The notes beneath the pieces are model-generated. The model was not told where the DNA came from and made no database searches. It saw only the letters and a program-made list of their open reading frames with translations. A stretch of DNA of 64,000 nt from Acetatifactor muris (lineage in GTDB: Bacteria; Bacillota; Clostridia; Lachnospirales; Lachnospiraceae): positions 186,001 to 250,000 of the forward strand of contig NZ_JANJZD010000005.1 of assembly GCF_024623325.1 (NCBI RefSeq). The letters are read 5' to 3'. The position numbers were made by a program, and so were the translations under genes. Numbering within the stretch: position 1 is the stretch's first letter; every line of letters starts with the position of its first letter. This document shows positions 9,645-19,505 of the stretch, in pieces.

Positions 9645-11021
9645 TCAGACTGCCTTCTCCTTCCACTTTCCTCGCTTGTAGAAGAAAAAGGTGATAATTG
9701 CCCCAAACACCCATGAAGCCAGCAGCGATATAAAGATACATTCCTGCCTGCCCCCCGGAAACTCCGGTGATCTGGTGAAAAAAGCAATTCCATAGGCGAT
9801 GGGCACACGAATCAGAACCGTCGTGGCAATGGAAATCCACATGGGGGTCACCGTGTCTCCGGCCCCGCGCATAACCCCGGACAGACTCTGGGTAACCGCC
9901 ATGGCAATATATCCCACTGCCAGAATTCCCATCATATTCCGGCTCAGCTCCACCAGCTCCGGCGTCTTCGTAAAGATTCCCATCAGTGCCTTTCCGAAGA
10001 GCAGAATCATCCCTGTCAGAACGGTGGATGTGGCCATGGCAATGGCTGTCCCCTGCTTTGCTCCTCTCTCCACTCTGTCATACATTTTGGCGCCTACATT
10101 CTGACCGGCATAGGTAGTCATTGCCGTGCCGAAGGAGAAGTTCGGCATCATGGCAAATCCGTCCACGCGCATGATGATTACGTTGGCGGCAATAAACATT
10201 TCGCCGAAACTGTTGGTCAGCGACTGCACTACAATCATCGCCATGGAGAAAATCGCCTGGGTAATACCGGAGGGAAGTCCCAGCTGAATGATTTTCACCG
10301 TATGCTTTTTCTGCAGCTTCAGATAAGCCGGCTTCAGATCAAAAAGCTCTGTCATCCGCATTAACCTGAACAGACACAGCAGGGCGGAAATCACCTGGGC
10401 AATCACCGTGGCCAGCGCCACACCGTTAACTCCCATATCCAGCTTTGCCACAAACACCAGGTCCAGCACAATATTGACAAGAGTCGATACCAGAAGATAG
10501 ACCAGGGCAGACATGGAGTCTCCCAGTCCCCTCAGGATTCCGCTGAGGATATTATAAAACGCCAGTCCCGAGGAACCGATAAACAAAATCAGCAGATACG
10601 AATGACACCAGTCAATGATGGATTCCGGGGTATCCAGAAGTTCCAGCAAAGGTCTCGCCACCAGAGATGCCACAATCATCACAAAAATCGTCGCTATCCC
10701 CGTGAGCGTGATACAGTTTCCGATGGTAGTGGAAAGCTCCTCCCTCTCCTTTGCTCCGAAATACTGAGAAACCATGATGCCTGCCCCCACGCTGATTCCC
10801 ACAAACAGGACTATCAGCAGGTTTAAGATAGGTCCGGCGCTTCCCACTGCCGCCAGTGCATTGTCTCCCACGTAATTTCCCACTACAACGCTGTCCACCG
10901 TATTATAAAGCTGCTGGGCAATGTTCCCCACCAGCATGGGGACCGTAAAAAAGACAATCTTCTTCCAGGGCGTGCCTTCCGTCATATCCACAGGTTCAAA
11001 GAATTTCTTAATCATTTCCAT
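9645..11021 (-). CDS. MATE family efflux transporter
   Basis: About 458 aa from the ATG at 11021; a GTG at 11030 is in frame but sits too close to the AAAGG site. Twelve hydrophobic segments in two repeats are typical of the NorM/DinF class of the MOP superfamily. The opening TEGTPWKKIVFFTVPML and QQLYNTVDSVVVG are the usual first-helix signatures. These are Na+ or H+ driven exporters of cationic drugs and metabolites in the cytoplasmic membrane. It is co-directional with the GH127 gene, about 100 bases downstream of it, and has its own terminator. Confidence 0.9.
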   Translation of the reverse strand: MEMIKKFFEPVDMTEGTPWKKIVFFTVPMLVGNIAQQLYNTVDSVVVGNYVGDNALAAVGSAGPILNLLIVLFVGISVGAGIMVSQYFGAKEREELSTTIGNCITLTGIATIFVMIVASLVARPLLELLDTPESIIDWCHSYLLILFIGSSGLAFYNILSGILRGLGDSMSALVYLLVSTLVNIVLDLVFVAKLDMGVNGVALATVIAQVISALLCLFRLMRMTELFDLKPAYLKLQKKHTVKIIQLGLPSGITQAIFSMAMIVVQSLTNSFGEMFIAANVIIMRVDGFAMMPNFSFGTAMTTYAGQNVGAKMYDRVERGAKQGTAIAMATSTVLTGMILLFGKALMGIFTKTPELVELSRNMMGILAVGYIAMAVTQSLSGVMRGAGDTVTPMWISIATTVLIRVPIAYGIAFFTRSPEFPGGRQECIFISLLASWVFGAIITFFFYKRGKWKEKAV

Positions 11022-11129
11022 ACAAATCACGCCTTTCTCTTTCTCTGTAAATTTTCATGCATCGCCCATTATAAACGATAGCACTCCATTTTACAAGAGG
11101 TTCCGGCAGTTTGTTCCCCGCTTCCGGCA

Positions 11130-13073
11130 TTACTCCTCCTGCATCCACACCCGCATCTGATTCTCACCGCGATTTGCCCACGTATAATAGGGGACGGCTG
11201 TAAGCTTTGCCTTTTCCTTCACCGGCGGTTTTTCGCTGTACAGTTCGTCGCTTCCGACCATGCGATACCCCTCTATGGAAAGCAGTACATTTCCTTTCAG
11301 AACACCTTCTTCACAGGTAAATGGAATCGCTTTCAGGTCCTTTGGTATCCGCAGACTCTGAATCATTTCACCGTTGTCCACCCCTTCAAAGCAATACACC
11401 ATCGGTCCCCGCAGAAGTGCCACACATCCTGCATTCTCCCGCACATGCTGATTGGCATACGCCCTGCGCACCTCCAGAGGGAACCGAAGGGATACCTTAT
11501 CTCCGACAGTCCACTTTCTTGTGATATATACATAGCCCTTTTTCAGCAGTTTCCCGGCATCCAGTATTTCTCCGTTGACGCGCAGGCAGTTCTCCTCTCT
11601 TTCGAAGTCCACATAGCCGGGAATATGAATTGCCAGCGTAAATTCCTCTTCCGTCTTCGGCATAATGGTATAATCAGCTTTCCCTTCCCAGGGGTAAGAA
11701 GTATCCACGATAACCTGTGCTTTCTCCAGTTCCGCCTTCTGTCCGATCATCAGATGAGAGTAAATGGCGGAATCATTTTCACTCCAGCAGTATTTTCCCA
11801 GCGAAGTAATCAGACGCACCAGATTGGGCGGACAGCAGGCACATGCATACCATCCCGGCCGCATGGGAAGCGAATGCCGGTATCCAAAAAGCTTTCCGGA
11901 GACCCCCGGTTCACACTCCAGCGGATTGACATAAAAGTACTTTTTTCCATCCAGCTGCATGCCGCTGATGGTACTGTTATACAGTTCCTTTTCCATAATA
12001 TCCGCATAGCAGCCGTCCATCTCCATTTCCAGCATACGATGTGCGAAAAATACCATGGCTATGGAAGCACAGGTTTCCGCATATGCCATGTCATTGGGGA
12101 GCTCATAGTTACTGGAAAATGATTCACCCTCGGGATTCCCCCCCAACGCACCGGTAATATACATCTTCTTATTCACCACATTCTCCCACAGAGTTCTGCA
12201 GGCCTGATACAGTTTCTCATCCCCGTCAGCGCCGGCCAGATCTGCCATGGCCGTATACATATATAATGCACGGACGGCATGCCCCACTGCTTCCTTCTGT
12301 TCATAGACAGTCTCATGGGCCTGGTTATAAGTCACATCCAGCTTGTCAGTGCTGTACTGTCCCCAGTGCTGCCAGCCTCTTTTCATCTTCTCCTCATAGA
12401 AATAATCCGGATTTTTTCCTCTTTCTTCCAGAAAATGTCTCGCCATATCCCTGTACTTTTCTTTTCCTGTCACATGGTACAGCTTCATCAGGCCGATTTC
12501 CACTTCCTGATGTCCGGGAATCCCATGGGATTTCTCCCCTTCCGGGCCGAACAGGCTGATGATGTGATCTGCCAGGCGCTCCACCACACGAAGAAGTCTG
12601 TCCTTTCCTGTGGCTTCGTAATACGCCGCCCCTGCTTCCATCATATGCCCCGCACAGTACAGCTCATGGCATTCATGGAGATTCTGCCAGCGGCGCTCCG
12701 GCTCCTTTACAATGAAATAAGTGTCCAGATAGCCGTCCGGCTGCTGGGCTTTCTCTATGATCTCAATGATGTCATCCGCTCTCGCCTCCAGCGCCGAATC
12801 CGGCTTTACAGTCAGGGAATAAGCCACACCTTCCAGCCACTTTGCCATATCGCTGTCCTGGAATACCATCCCGTAGAATTCCCCCTGGCTCAATCCCGCC
12901 GCAATCCTGAAATTCTCGATGGCATGGCTCTTCGCCACACCCGGAACTTCGTCATTCAATACCTTTTCCTGAAAAGGTATCACCACATCAATTACCTTTT
13001 CCTGCATCTGAGACCAGAATGCATCGGAAATTTTTACCTGACCGCTTCTGACTTCACCTGCTTTTTTACTCAT
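11130..13073 (-). CDS. GH127 beta-L-arabinofuranosidase (DUF1680 family)
   Basis: 647 aa, the normal size for GH127. The catalytic cysteine-zinc site known from Bifidobacterium HypBA1 is recognisable as AYAETCASIA (Glu and Cys near residue 332) and ACACCPPN (Cys-Cys near residue 413). No signal peptide is seen, so it probably acts in the cytoplasm on imported arabino-oligosaccharides. The divergent AraC regulator begins 190 bases away and is the likely controller. Confidence 0.88.
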   Translation of the reverse strand: MSKKAGEVRSGQVKISDAFWSQMQEKVIDVVIPFQEKVLNDEVPGVAKSHAIENFRIAAGLSQGEFYGMVFQDSDMAKWLEGVAYSLTVKPDSALEARADDIIEIIEKAQQPDGYLDTYFIVKEPERRWQNLHECHELYCAGHMMEAGAAYYEATGKDRLLRVVERLADHIISLFGPEGEKSHGIPGHQEVEIGLMKLYHVTGKEKYRDMARHFLEERGKNPDYFYEEKMKRGWQHWGQYSTDKLDVTYNQAHETVYEQKEAVGHAVRALYMYTAMADLAGADGDEKLYQACRTLWENVVNKKMYITGALGGNPEGESFSSNYELPNDMAYAETCASIAMVFFAHRMLEMEMDGCYADIMEKELYNSTISGMQLDGKKYFYVNPLECEPGVSGKLFGYRHSLPMRPGWYACACCPPNLVRLITSLGKYCWSENDSAIYSHLMIGQKAELEKAQVIVDTSYPWEGKADYTIMPKTEEEFTLAIHIPGYVDFEREENCLRVNGEILDAGKLLKKGYVYITRKWTVGDKVSLRFPLEVRRAYANQHVRENAGCVALLRGPMVYCFEGVDNGEMIQSLRIPKDLKAIPFTCEEGVLKGNVLLSIEGYRMVGSDELYSEKPPVKEKAKLTAVPYYTWANRGENQMRVWMQEE

Positions 13074-13262
13074 CCTGTTACCTCTCCTTCTCTTTCTCCT
13101 GTCTGCATATTTTATATCATTCCCGATATAGAAACTTTTCCGGAAAAGGATACTGATTCATTTGTGTACAAAAGCAAATATCTGTATCCCTGGAATTGTC
13201 TGGCCCTGAAATTTATGTTATCATTTTCATAAAGGATCACAACCTACAGTTTTCAAGGAAAG

Positions 13263-14156
13263 GTGGACAAATCATATATGTTGTATCTGATATCCGACGC
13301 TGCGCTGCCTGTCTCTTTCTCATCTGCAGGGAATCTGACCAATGAAAATCAGTTCCTGCATCCAAAGCGTATCATGGATTCCTACGAATTGCTATCCGTG
13401 ACAAAGGGTAATTTACATATCCAGTCAGGAGACCGCAGTTACCATCTGACTCCCGGTCAGTTTGTGCTTTTATTTCCGGAAGAATATCATTTCGGCACCC
13501 GGCCTACCGAGGGAGAGCTGTCTTTTTACTGGACCCATTTCCATTTTCATGCCGGAGAAGCAACCCTCTGCGAAGAGACTAAGACAGCGGCCTTCTTCCG
13601 GGAAAACGATTGTCCCCGTTATATTCTTCCTGAGACCGGCTCTCTCTCCGCCAACAGCCGGGTCAATGTATTGTTCGTACAGCTCCTTGATCTGGCCAAA
13701 CGTCTGGGCAGCCTCTCTGCGGTACAGTGTAATTATGCACAAAGCACCCTGCTGCTGGAACTGACAAACGAATGCTTCTTCCGCCATCACATGCTGCAGC
13801 AGGGAGAAAATATTCCGCTGAACATTGCCGATCTCATGGAATGGCTGCAGCTCAACTATGATACCTCGCTCTCCGTGGCCGGTATCGCAGAGAAATTCGG
13901 GTACCATCCTTCCTACCTTACCGCTGTCTTCAAACGCTACAGCGGCTGTACCATTACCGAATATCTGAACCGCCAGCGCATCCGGGTGGCCAAAAATCTG
14001 CTGACATCCATGCCCAAACTCTCCCTGGCGGAAATCAGTGAGCAGACAGGTATTTCAGATGAAAAATACTTCATGCGGCTTTTTAAGCGCTACGAAGGTG
14101 TCACCGCCGCTGCTTACCGGAAGGCATTTCCCGAAAAAAGGAAAAATCGGATTTAG
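13263..14156 (+). CDS. AraC family transcriptional regulator
   Basis: 297 aa from a GTG at 13263; an ATG at 13278 is an equally possible start because AAAGGTGG lies between. Residues about 20-140 form a cupin-type sensor (GDRSYHLTPGQFVLLFPEE). Residues about 190-290 carry two helix-turn-helix motifs (LSVAGIAEKFGYHPSYLTAVF and LSLAEISEQTGISDEKYFMR). Such regulators usually respond to a sugar. It is divergent from the GH127 gene across a 189-base intergenic region, so arabinoside-responsive activation of that gene is the simplest idea. Confidence 0.9.
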   Translation: MDKSYMLYLISDAALPVSFSSAGNLTNENQFLHPKRIMDSYELLSVTKGNLHIQSGDRSYHLTPGQFVLLFPEEYHFGTRPTEGELSFYWTHFHFHAGEATLCEETKTAAFFRENDCPRYILPETGSLSANSRVNVLFVQLLDLAKRLGSLSAVQCNYAQSTLLLELTNECFFRHHMLQQGENIPLNIADLMEWLQLNYDTSLSVAGIAEKFGYHPSYLTAVFKRYSGCTITEYLNRQRIRVAKNLLTSMPKLSLAEISEQTGISDEKYFMRLFKRYEGVTAAAYRKAFPEKRKNRI

Positions 14157-14208
14157 CGGATAAAGCAGAGCTGCAGAGGCCACCGGCATTCCAAGGTCCA
14201 TTTTTTAC

Positions 14209-14236
14209 TTTACATTGGCAAAATTTGTGCTATAAT
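14209..14236 (+). promoter_or_regulatory. Sigma-A promoter of the antiporter gene
   Basis: TTTACA (14209-14214), a 16-base spacer and TATAAT (14231-14236), 47 bases before the ATG at 14284, which is itself preceded by GTGAAAGG. Confidence 0.65.
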
Positions 14237-14283
14237 CATTCTTTGGTTAGAGTTTAATATAATAAGAAAAGAGTGAAAGGATT

Positions 14284-15468
14284 ATGGAAACATACAGCAT
14301 TTTCAAGGATCTGGCAATTATTATCGTTTTCGCGAAGCTCTGTGGAATACTGGCCCGAAAGTGCAGGGCGCCTCAGGTGGTAGGAGAAATCATCGCAGGT
14401 CTCCTGATTGGCCCAAGCTTATTGGGACTGGTGCAGCAGTCAGATTTCCTGGCTCACATGGCGGAAATCGGCGTGGTACTTCTGATGTTCTCCGCAGGAC
14501 TGGAGACAAATCTGAAGGAACTGATGAAGACCGGACCTGTGGCTCTCCTGATTGCCTGCTCCGGCGTATTCATCCCTCTTCTGGGAGGAGCACTTCTGTA
14601 CATGGGCTTCTATGGTGCAGCTCCCTGGGGTTCGGAGGAGTTCTACAAGGCCGTGTTCATAGGCGTCATCATGACGGCCACCAGCGTCAGTATCACAGTG
14701 CAGTCCCTGAAGGAGATGGGGAAGCTGAAAGGCAAGGTGGGAACCACCATCCTAAGCGCCGCCATCATCGACGATGTCATCGGCATCATCGTGCTGACAT
14801 TTGTAATTGGCTTCAAGAATCCGGAATCCAACCCCGGAAGCGTGGTCCTCTCCACGGTGCTGTTCTTCATTATGGCACTGGTGGCAGGCTTCATCGTCTA
14901 TAAGATATTCAAAAAGCTTGACGAGCGTTATCCCCACACCCAGAGAATCCCCATCCTGGGCCTGGCACTGTGCTTCTTCTTCGCCTATGCGGCGGAAAAG
15001 TACTTTGGAATCGCAGATATCACCGGAGCCTATGTGGCGGGTATCGTCCTCTGCTCTATCCAGGATTCCTCCTACATAGACCGCAAGATGGAGGTCAGTT
15101 CCTATATCATCTTCGGCCCAATATTCTTCGCCAGCATCGGTCTGAAGACCAGCATAGACAATGTCAGCGCAGGACTTCTGCTGTTCTCCGCAGGGTTCGT
15201 TATCGTGGCGCTGATCACCAAAATCGTCGGCTGCGGCTTAATGGCAAAGCTCTGCAGATTCCGTTTTCAGGACAGCCTCAAAATCGGTGTGGGCATGATG
15301 ACCAGAGGGGAGGTAGCGCTGATTGTGGCCCAGAAAGGGCTCTCTGTGGGACTGCTCACACCAGAGTATTTCACGGCGGTGATTCTGCTGATCATCGTGT
15401 CCAGCATCTCCACTCCGATTCTCTTAAAACTGTTATATATGAAAGACAGAGAAGAAGCAGCTGCTTAG
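14284..15468 (+). CDS. Cation:proton antiporter (CPA2/Kef type)
   Basis: 394 aa with about twelve hydrophobic segments. The N-terminal signature CRAPQVVGEIIAGLLIGPSLLG and the central SAAIIDDVIGIIVL (Asp-Asp ion site near residue 160) are typical of CPA2 Na+/H+ or K+/H+ exchangers. No C-terminal TrkA-N domain is present, unlike KefB/KefC, so it resembles the shorter NapA/GerN-like proteins. It has its own promoter and a terminator overlapping the stop codon, so it is monocistronic. Confidence 0.88.
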   Translation: METYSIFKDLAIIIVFAKLCGILARKCRAPQVVGEIIAGLLIGPSLLGLVQQSDFLAHMAEIGVVLLMFSAGLETNLKELMKTGPVALLIACSGVFIPLLGGALLYMGFYGAAPWGSEEFYKAVFIGVIMTATSVSITVQSLKEMGKLKGKVGTTILSAAIIDDVIGIIVLTFVIGFKNPESNPGSVVLSTVLFFIMALVAGFIVYKIFKKLDERYPHTQRIPILGLALCFFFAYAAEKYFGIADITGAYVAGIVLCSIQDSSYIDRKMEVSSYIIFGPIFFASIGLKTSIDNVSAGLLLFSAGFVIVALITKIVGCGLMAKLCRFRFQDSLKIGVGMMTRGEVALIVAQKGLSVGLLTPEYFTAVILLIIVSSISTPILLKLLYMKDREEAAA

Positions 15469-15481
15469 TCAGCTGCTTTTT
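15455..15481 (+). terminator. Intrinsic terminator overlapping the antiporter stop codon
   Basis: AAGCAGCTG (15455-15463) and CAGCTGCTT (15470-15478) form a 9-bp stem around the TAG stop and are followed by a T run. Confidence 0.85.
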
Positions 15482-15482
15482 A

Positions 15483-15898
15483 CAGCCCGCGTACATATTG
15501 ATGAGCAGATTATGTTCTGTCAACCGGGAACTGATGAAAATGCCGTCTGGAGTCTGCTGCTGGCCAGCGGCTATCTGAAGGTAATAGAATAGATATGGGA
15601 TGACGAAACGGAAGAAGATATGTATGTTCTGTCTCTGACCTACAAAGAAGTCTGTACTGTGTTCAGGAAACTTATCTTCCATTCAGGCAGAACCGGAACG
15701 GTTTTATCATGGTTTTGTACTGGGGTTGATGGGTAATTTATCAGATTACTATATAATTTACTTCTAACAGAGGATGCGGCTTCGGAAGATACCGTACAGA
15801 CTCCGTTTACACAGATTGAAGAAGTGCAATATGAGGCTTCCTTACTGGCAAAAAGTGTTCTGGCAGGATGCATCAGAAATATGGTTTTGATTGGGTAG
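15483..15898 (+). pseudogene. Remnant of an AAA-ATPase-like/PD-(D/E)XK nuclease family protein
   Basis: Forward-strand fragments in different frames match the C-terminal part of the AAA-ATPase-like (DUF1703 nuclease) family as I remember it: IDEQIMF, then ENAVWSLLLASGYLKVIE followed by a stop, then MYVLSLTYKEV, and finally EASLLAKSVLAGCIRNMVLIG with a stop. The ATPase part and part of the nuclease domain are gone and several stops interrupt the frame. It starts right after the antiporter terminator. A second remnant of the same family lies at about 16655. Confidence 0.6.
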
Positions 15899-15932
15899 GG
15901 AGCTGGGGACAGGATACCCCCTCTCTTGATGC

Positions 15933-16505
15933 TTATTCAGAAAAAACCTTCTCCAAATCGATGAAACACCCCTCCAGAACATTGACCCTTGCAACATCTT
16001 TCGCCCCATAATCCTCATAAATTTTCAATACGCCGCTATCCAGAGTAAATACTTGGGCAGATTGGTTATCCGGGTCCACCATCCAGTATTCCCGAACCCC
16101 CGCTTGCTGATATAGATTCAGTTTTACAAGCCGGTCATGCCGTCTGGTCGAGGGAGAAAGAATTTCAATTATCAGATCTGGTGCCCCTATACAACCGTAT
16201 TTGTCTATCTTGCTCCGGTCACATACCACGGAAATGTCCGGCTCAACTATCGTATCAACATCTTTCGGTTTGTCACCATCCCGCTCAAACAGCCTGACGC
16301 CGAATGGAGCATGGTAAACCTTACATTGCTTCCCCTCCAAAAAATTAGCCAGCTGGCGAAACAACTCACCGCTAACTTCCTGGTGACGGCTGGATGGCGC
16401 TGCCATCATAAACGCTTCACCGTTGATGATTTCGATATGCTCGCTCTCATCCCAAGTAAGAACGTCTGCAAAAGTATATTGCACTTGTTTTGCCGGTAAA
16501 GCCAT
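15933..16505 (-). CDS. Uma2 family (DUF820) PD-(D/E)XK nuclease-fold protein
   Basis: 190 aa. The nuclease core is visible: HIEIINGEAFMM (Glu near residue 21), VEPDISVVCD (Asp near residue 88) and APDLIIEILSPSTRRHD (Glu-x-Leu). Uma2 proteins have a restriction-endonuclease fold and are often abundant, but their cellular job is unsettled. The start follows a GGGAGG-type site. Flanking sequence on both sides is made of decayed AAA-ATPase/PD-(D/E)XK fragments. Two more divergent Uma2 genes lie at 46-48 kb. Confidence 0.85.
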   Translation of the reverse strand: MALPAKQVQYTFADVLTWDESEHIEIINGEAFMMAAPSSRHQEVSGELFRQLANFLEGKQCKVYHAPFGVRLFERDGDKPKDVDTIVEPDISVVCDRSKIDKYGCIGAPDLIIEILSPSTRRHDRLVKLNLYQQAGVREYWMVDPDNQSAQVFTLDSGVLKIYEDYGAKDVARVNVLEGCFIDLEKVFSE

Positions 16506-16649
16506 TGGTCATTCCTCCCTTGTCCGCTGTTTTTCATTTGGTATAAACTTCAAGAGTGAGTCAATTTTCTGTTATTATGCCATAAGTGGTCTGAAAATGC
16601 AAGGAAAACGTGAGCTTTCGTCTTAAAATGCCTTATTAATCGTTTTTGA

Positions 16650-16858
16650 CCAAAGAAAGGAATGCTGCCCTATTGTAACATTCACCTCAGAACAATATGC
16701 CAACAGCATGGATTTTACTGAAAAAGAGCTATTTGGCGCATTAAATGAATATGGTATGAATGATTAGAAATGTGACGTTTTCTTACTGACAAAGGATGTT
16801 CCGGCAGAATGCACCAGAAAATATGGGGTTGAAATAGAATGTAATATGGATTTTTGAT
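16650..16858 (+). pseudogene. Second AAA-ATPase-like family remnant
   Basis: The forward frame reads VTFTSEQYANSMDFTEKE then LFGALNEYGMND and a stop, followed by a frame with VPAECTRKYGVEIE. This resembles the family pattern 'FTEEEV...LDEYG' and the terminal 'RKYG' segment, with the middle missing. No intact frame remains. The rest of 16506-16650 shows nothing else. Confidence 0.45.
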
Positions 16859-16859
16859 A

Positions 16860-18273
16860 TTAAAAGTTAAAGTAAATAAATGGACTATAGCTGCCCTTCA
16901 CCAGATAGCTTATACTCATCAGAAAAAACACCCACAATATCAGCATTTTTCCAATATAATATGCACCACTATCTGTCACTTTTCCAGGTATTTTAATAAA
17001 ACTCAAAAATGCACATACTGCGAGTTCAATCTTATATTCCGATAAATACAAAACAGTTTGGGGAAGGCTTTCTCCAATTTGTCCTGCATCAAACATTATC
17101 CTTATGTAGTGTATTGCCTGTGATATGTTCTCAGCTCGAAAAATCACCCATAGAAGTATTACAATAAAAAAGCTTATTCCTGCATGTAAAATGGTCAATA
17201 CTCTATAATTTAGACTACGGATTCTTTCTTCTATTTGAAAAAGATTTTCTGCCAGAATGCATATCGCATAAATACCCCCCCCACACTAAAAAAGTTAAAT
17301 TTGCACCATGCCAAAGTCCTGTCAACATCCATACTACAAATAAATTTATGCATGACCTTACTCTTCCTTTTCGATTTCCCCCCAATGGAATATATACATA
17401 ATCCCGAAACCAGCTGCTGAGCGAAATATGCCATTTACGCCAAAAATCCTTTATTGAAGCAGCTCTATATGGATAACTAAAATTCTCCGAAAACGTAAAA
17501 CCCAGCATTCTTCCAAGTCCAATTGCCATATCAGAATATCCGCTGAAATCAAAAAAGATCTGAAACGTATATGCCAATGCTCCAAGCCAGGCAAAAGGCA
17601 TTCCCAAACTCTCCTCCTTACACATCAAAAAAGCTTTATCTGCAATAATAGCCATATTATCCGCCAGAAGAACTTTCTTACTCATCCCCATGAAAAAACG
17701 TTCTAATCCTTCAGACAAATCAACAACTGATATCACTCGCTTTTCCATTTGCTTTTCAATATCAGTATATCGAACAATTGGCCCTGCTATCAGTTGTGGG
17801 AATAAAGATATATACAGGCCAATCTTCTCAAATGCCTTCTGTGGTTTGGCTTTCCCGTAATATACATCCACCACATAAGATATTGCCTGAAAAGTAAAAA
17901 ATGAAATTCCGATCGGAAGTCGAATTCCCTTTCCATATAATGGTAACTCTATTCCAACCTTCCGATATAGCCCTTCAATAATCCACAAGTAATATTTAGC
18001 ATAAAACAATATCATTACATCTGTAAAAACCGTAACAAAAAGTAGTAGTTTTCTATACCGAATAAATTTATTAAGTACAAGACCGCTTCCCCAATTCAAA
18101 AATATGATAAATACCAAGAGAAGAATGTAATGTGGTTCCCCATATGCGTAAAAGCATAAACTCATAAAAAACAGAAAGATATTCCACGCCCAGACCTTTT
18201 TTCTCAAAACAAAAGACCCGGAAAGAACAACTGGTAGATAACCAAATATAAAAGCAATGCTTGAAAATACCAT
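16860..18273 (-). pseudogene. MBOAT family O-acyltransferase split by a frameshift in a G8 tract
   Basis: Two minus-strand frames together make one AlgI/DltB-like membrane acyltransferase. The first (18273 to about 17276) contains the MBOAT core SIKDFWRKWHISLSSWFRDY and the catalytic-His segment TGLWHGANLTF. The second (to 16860) contains VILLWVIFRAENI and the last helices. They join in frame if one G is removed from the run of eight G at plus positions 17275-17282. As written, the product stops early (353 codons) with an out-of-frame tail. The gene starts 2 bases after the DHHW gene, forming an O-acetylation pair that would move acetyl groups across the membrane to the polysaccharide. It is either phase-variable, a recent mutation or a sequencing error. 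Confidence 0.85.
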
Positions 18274-18275
18274 TC

Positions 18276-19442
18276 CTATTCTCCTGTATATTCTCCGATT
18301 ATTTCACCTTCAAACTCCACTTGAAATAACACAATATCCGGTTCATATTCATCAATATATTCAAGGTAGTTTCCGCCAAAACGTCCCTTTTGCGGATCTA
18401 AATTTACAATTTCAAAAAAATTTATTGCTAAATACATTGTCAATGGACGTCCATAAGAATGTGAGATGAACAGACACTTTAAATCATTTAATGCATTATA
18501 ATTCAGAATATGGTTTTCGATATATCCTACATTGCAAAAGGAATTATACTTATTGTCGTATTCTGTATCTTCAAGAATATCACCGTCTAGCAATGCGCAG
18601 AAAAAATCGCCAGATTTCTCTAACAGCAGCTTACCAGTTGTATCATAGCTCTGGAATAACATATCTGTATCAAAATCCGGCAATAATATCACAAAGTCAT
18701 CTTTTCCTGCATAATATTTTCCAACCTTCACACCATAGGAACCTAAAAAAGAATCCGCAATTCTGTGTTCTAAATAATTGCTTTTATTCGTAGTACTTTT
18801 CCCATTTAAATCCCATCCAATCTCATCCTCTATCGTTTTTATAATCTCCTGATATGTGGCAAAACAGGTTTCTATTGTCCAGTGGTGATCTGTTTGATAA
18901 AACAATTCTTCTTTTGGAATGGTTCTGATTGTATCGGCCGTATTTAAATCAATAAGGTTTATATTCTTCTCGATCAATGCTCTTTGTGTCATCAAAGAAT
19001 TTATCTGGCTTCCCTCTGCTGCACCATAAGGTAAATCTGCCATATCCTGCACTGGTAAAATACTTGTCAGATAATAATAAGGAATATTTTTTTCATTTAG
19101 ATATGATATGATTGAATAGACCGCATCTACCTCTTCATTTATTTTCTCTGGTGTCTGTGTCTCCCTTGCAGAAACCATCGCCCCATAGTCTGTTTTATAG
19201 ATTGTAAAATTGTCGATTTGTCGTTTTCCCATCCATTTTTGTACAAGTCCATAGATTTCGATCCAATGATCATGAGAAAAAATATTCGAATCAAAAAAAT
19301 CAGAAACTGCCGACCTTGATAGTGCAATATCATTGTCTTGAATTGCTATAAAAGCATACATATAATGAATCATTCCCACCCATAGCATTCCTACAAATAA
19401 AAATGGCGCAATATAATACCGGAATCTTATTCTATGTTTCAA
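18276..19442 (-). CDS. DHHW family (AlgX/SGNH-like) polysaccharide O-acetylation protein
   Basis: 388 aa with one N-terminal membrane anchor (about residues 10-30) and an extracytoplasmic domain. The name-giving motif TDHHW is at about residue 185, followed by the family pattern of acidic and aromatic residues. DHHW proteins resemble AlgX/AlgJ, which receive acetyl groups from an MBOAT partner and transfer them to a polymer outside the cell. The MBOAT gene lies immediately downstream. A weak C-terminal SGNH signature (LFISHSYGRP, Ser near 325) supports a hydrolase/transferase fold. Confidence 0.85.
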   Translation of the reverse strand: MKHRIRFRYYIAPFLFVGMLWVGMIHYMYAFIAIQDNDIALSRSAVSDFFDSNIFSHDHWIEIYGLVQKWMGKRQIDNFTIYKTDYGAMVSARETQTPEKINEEVDAVYSIISYLNEKNIPYYYLTSILPVQDMADLPYGAAEGSQINSLMTQRALIEKNINLIDLNTADTIRTIPKEELFYQTDHHWTIETCFATYQEIIKTIEDEIGWDLNGKSTTNKSNYLEHRIADSFLGSYGVKVGKYYAGKDDFVILLPDFDTDMLFQSYDTTGKLLLEKSGDFFCALLDGDILEDTEYDNKYNSFCNVGYIENHILNYNALNDLKCLFISHSYGRPLTMYLAINFFEIVNLDPQKGRFGGNYLEYIDEYEPDIVLFQVEFEGEIIGEYTGE

Positions 19443-19505
19443 TCAGTAAGCCTCCATAAATTTATTTCCTGTGGTAATTTGATTCCTTCTATATTGTACA
19501 CAGGT

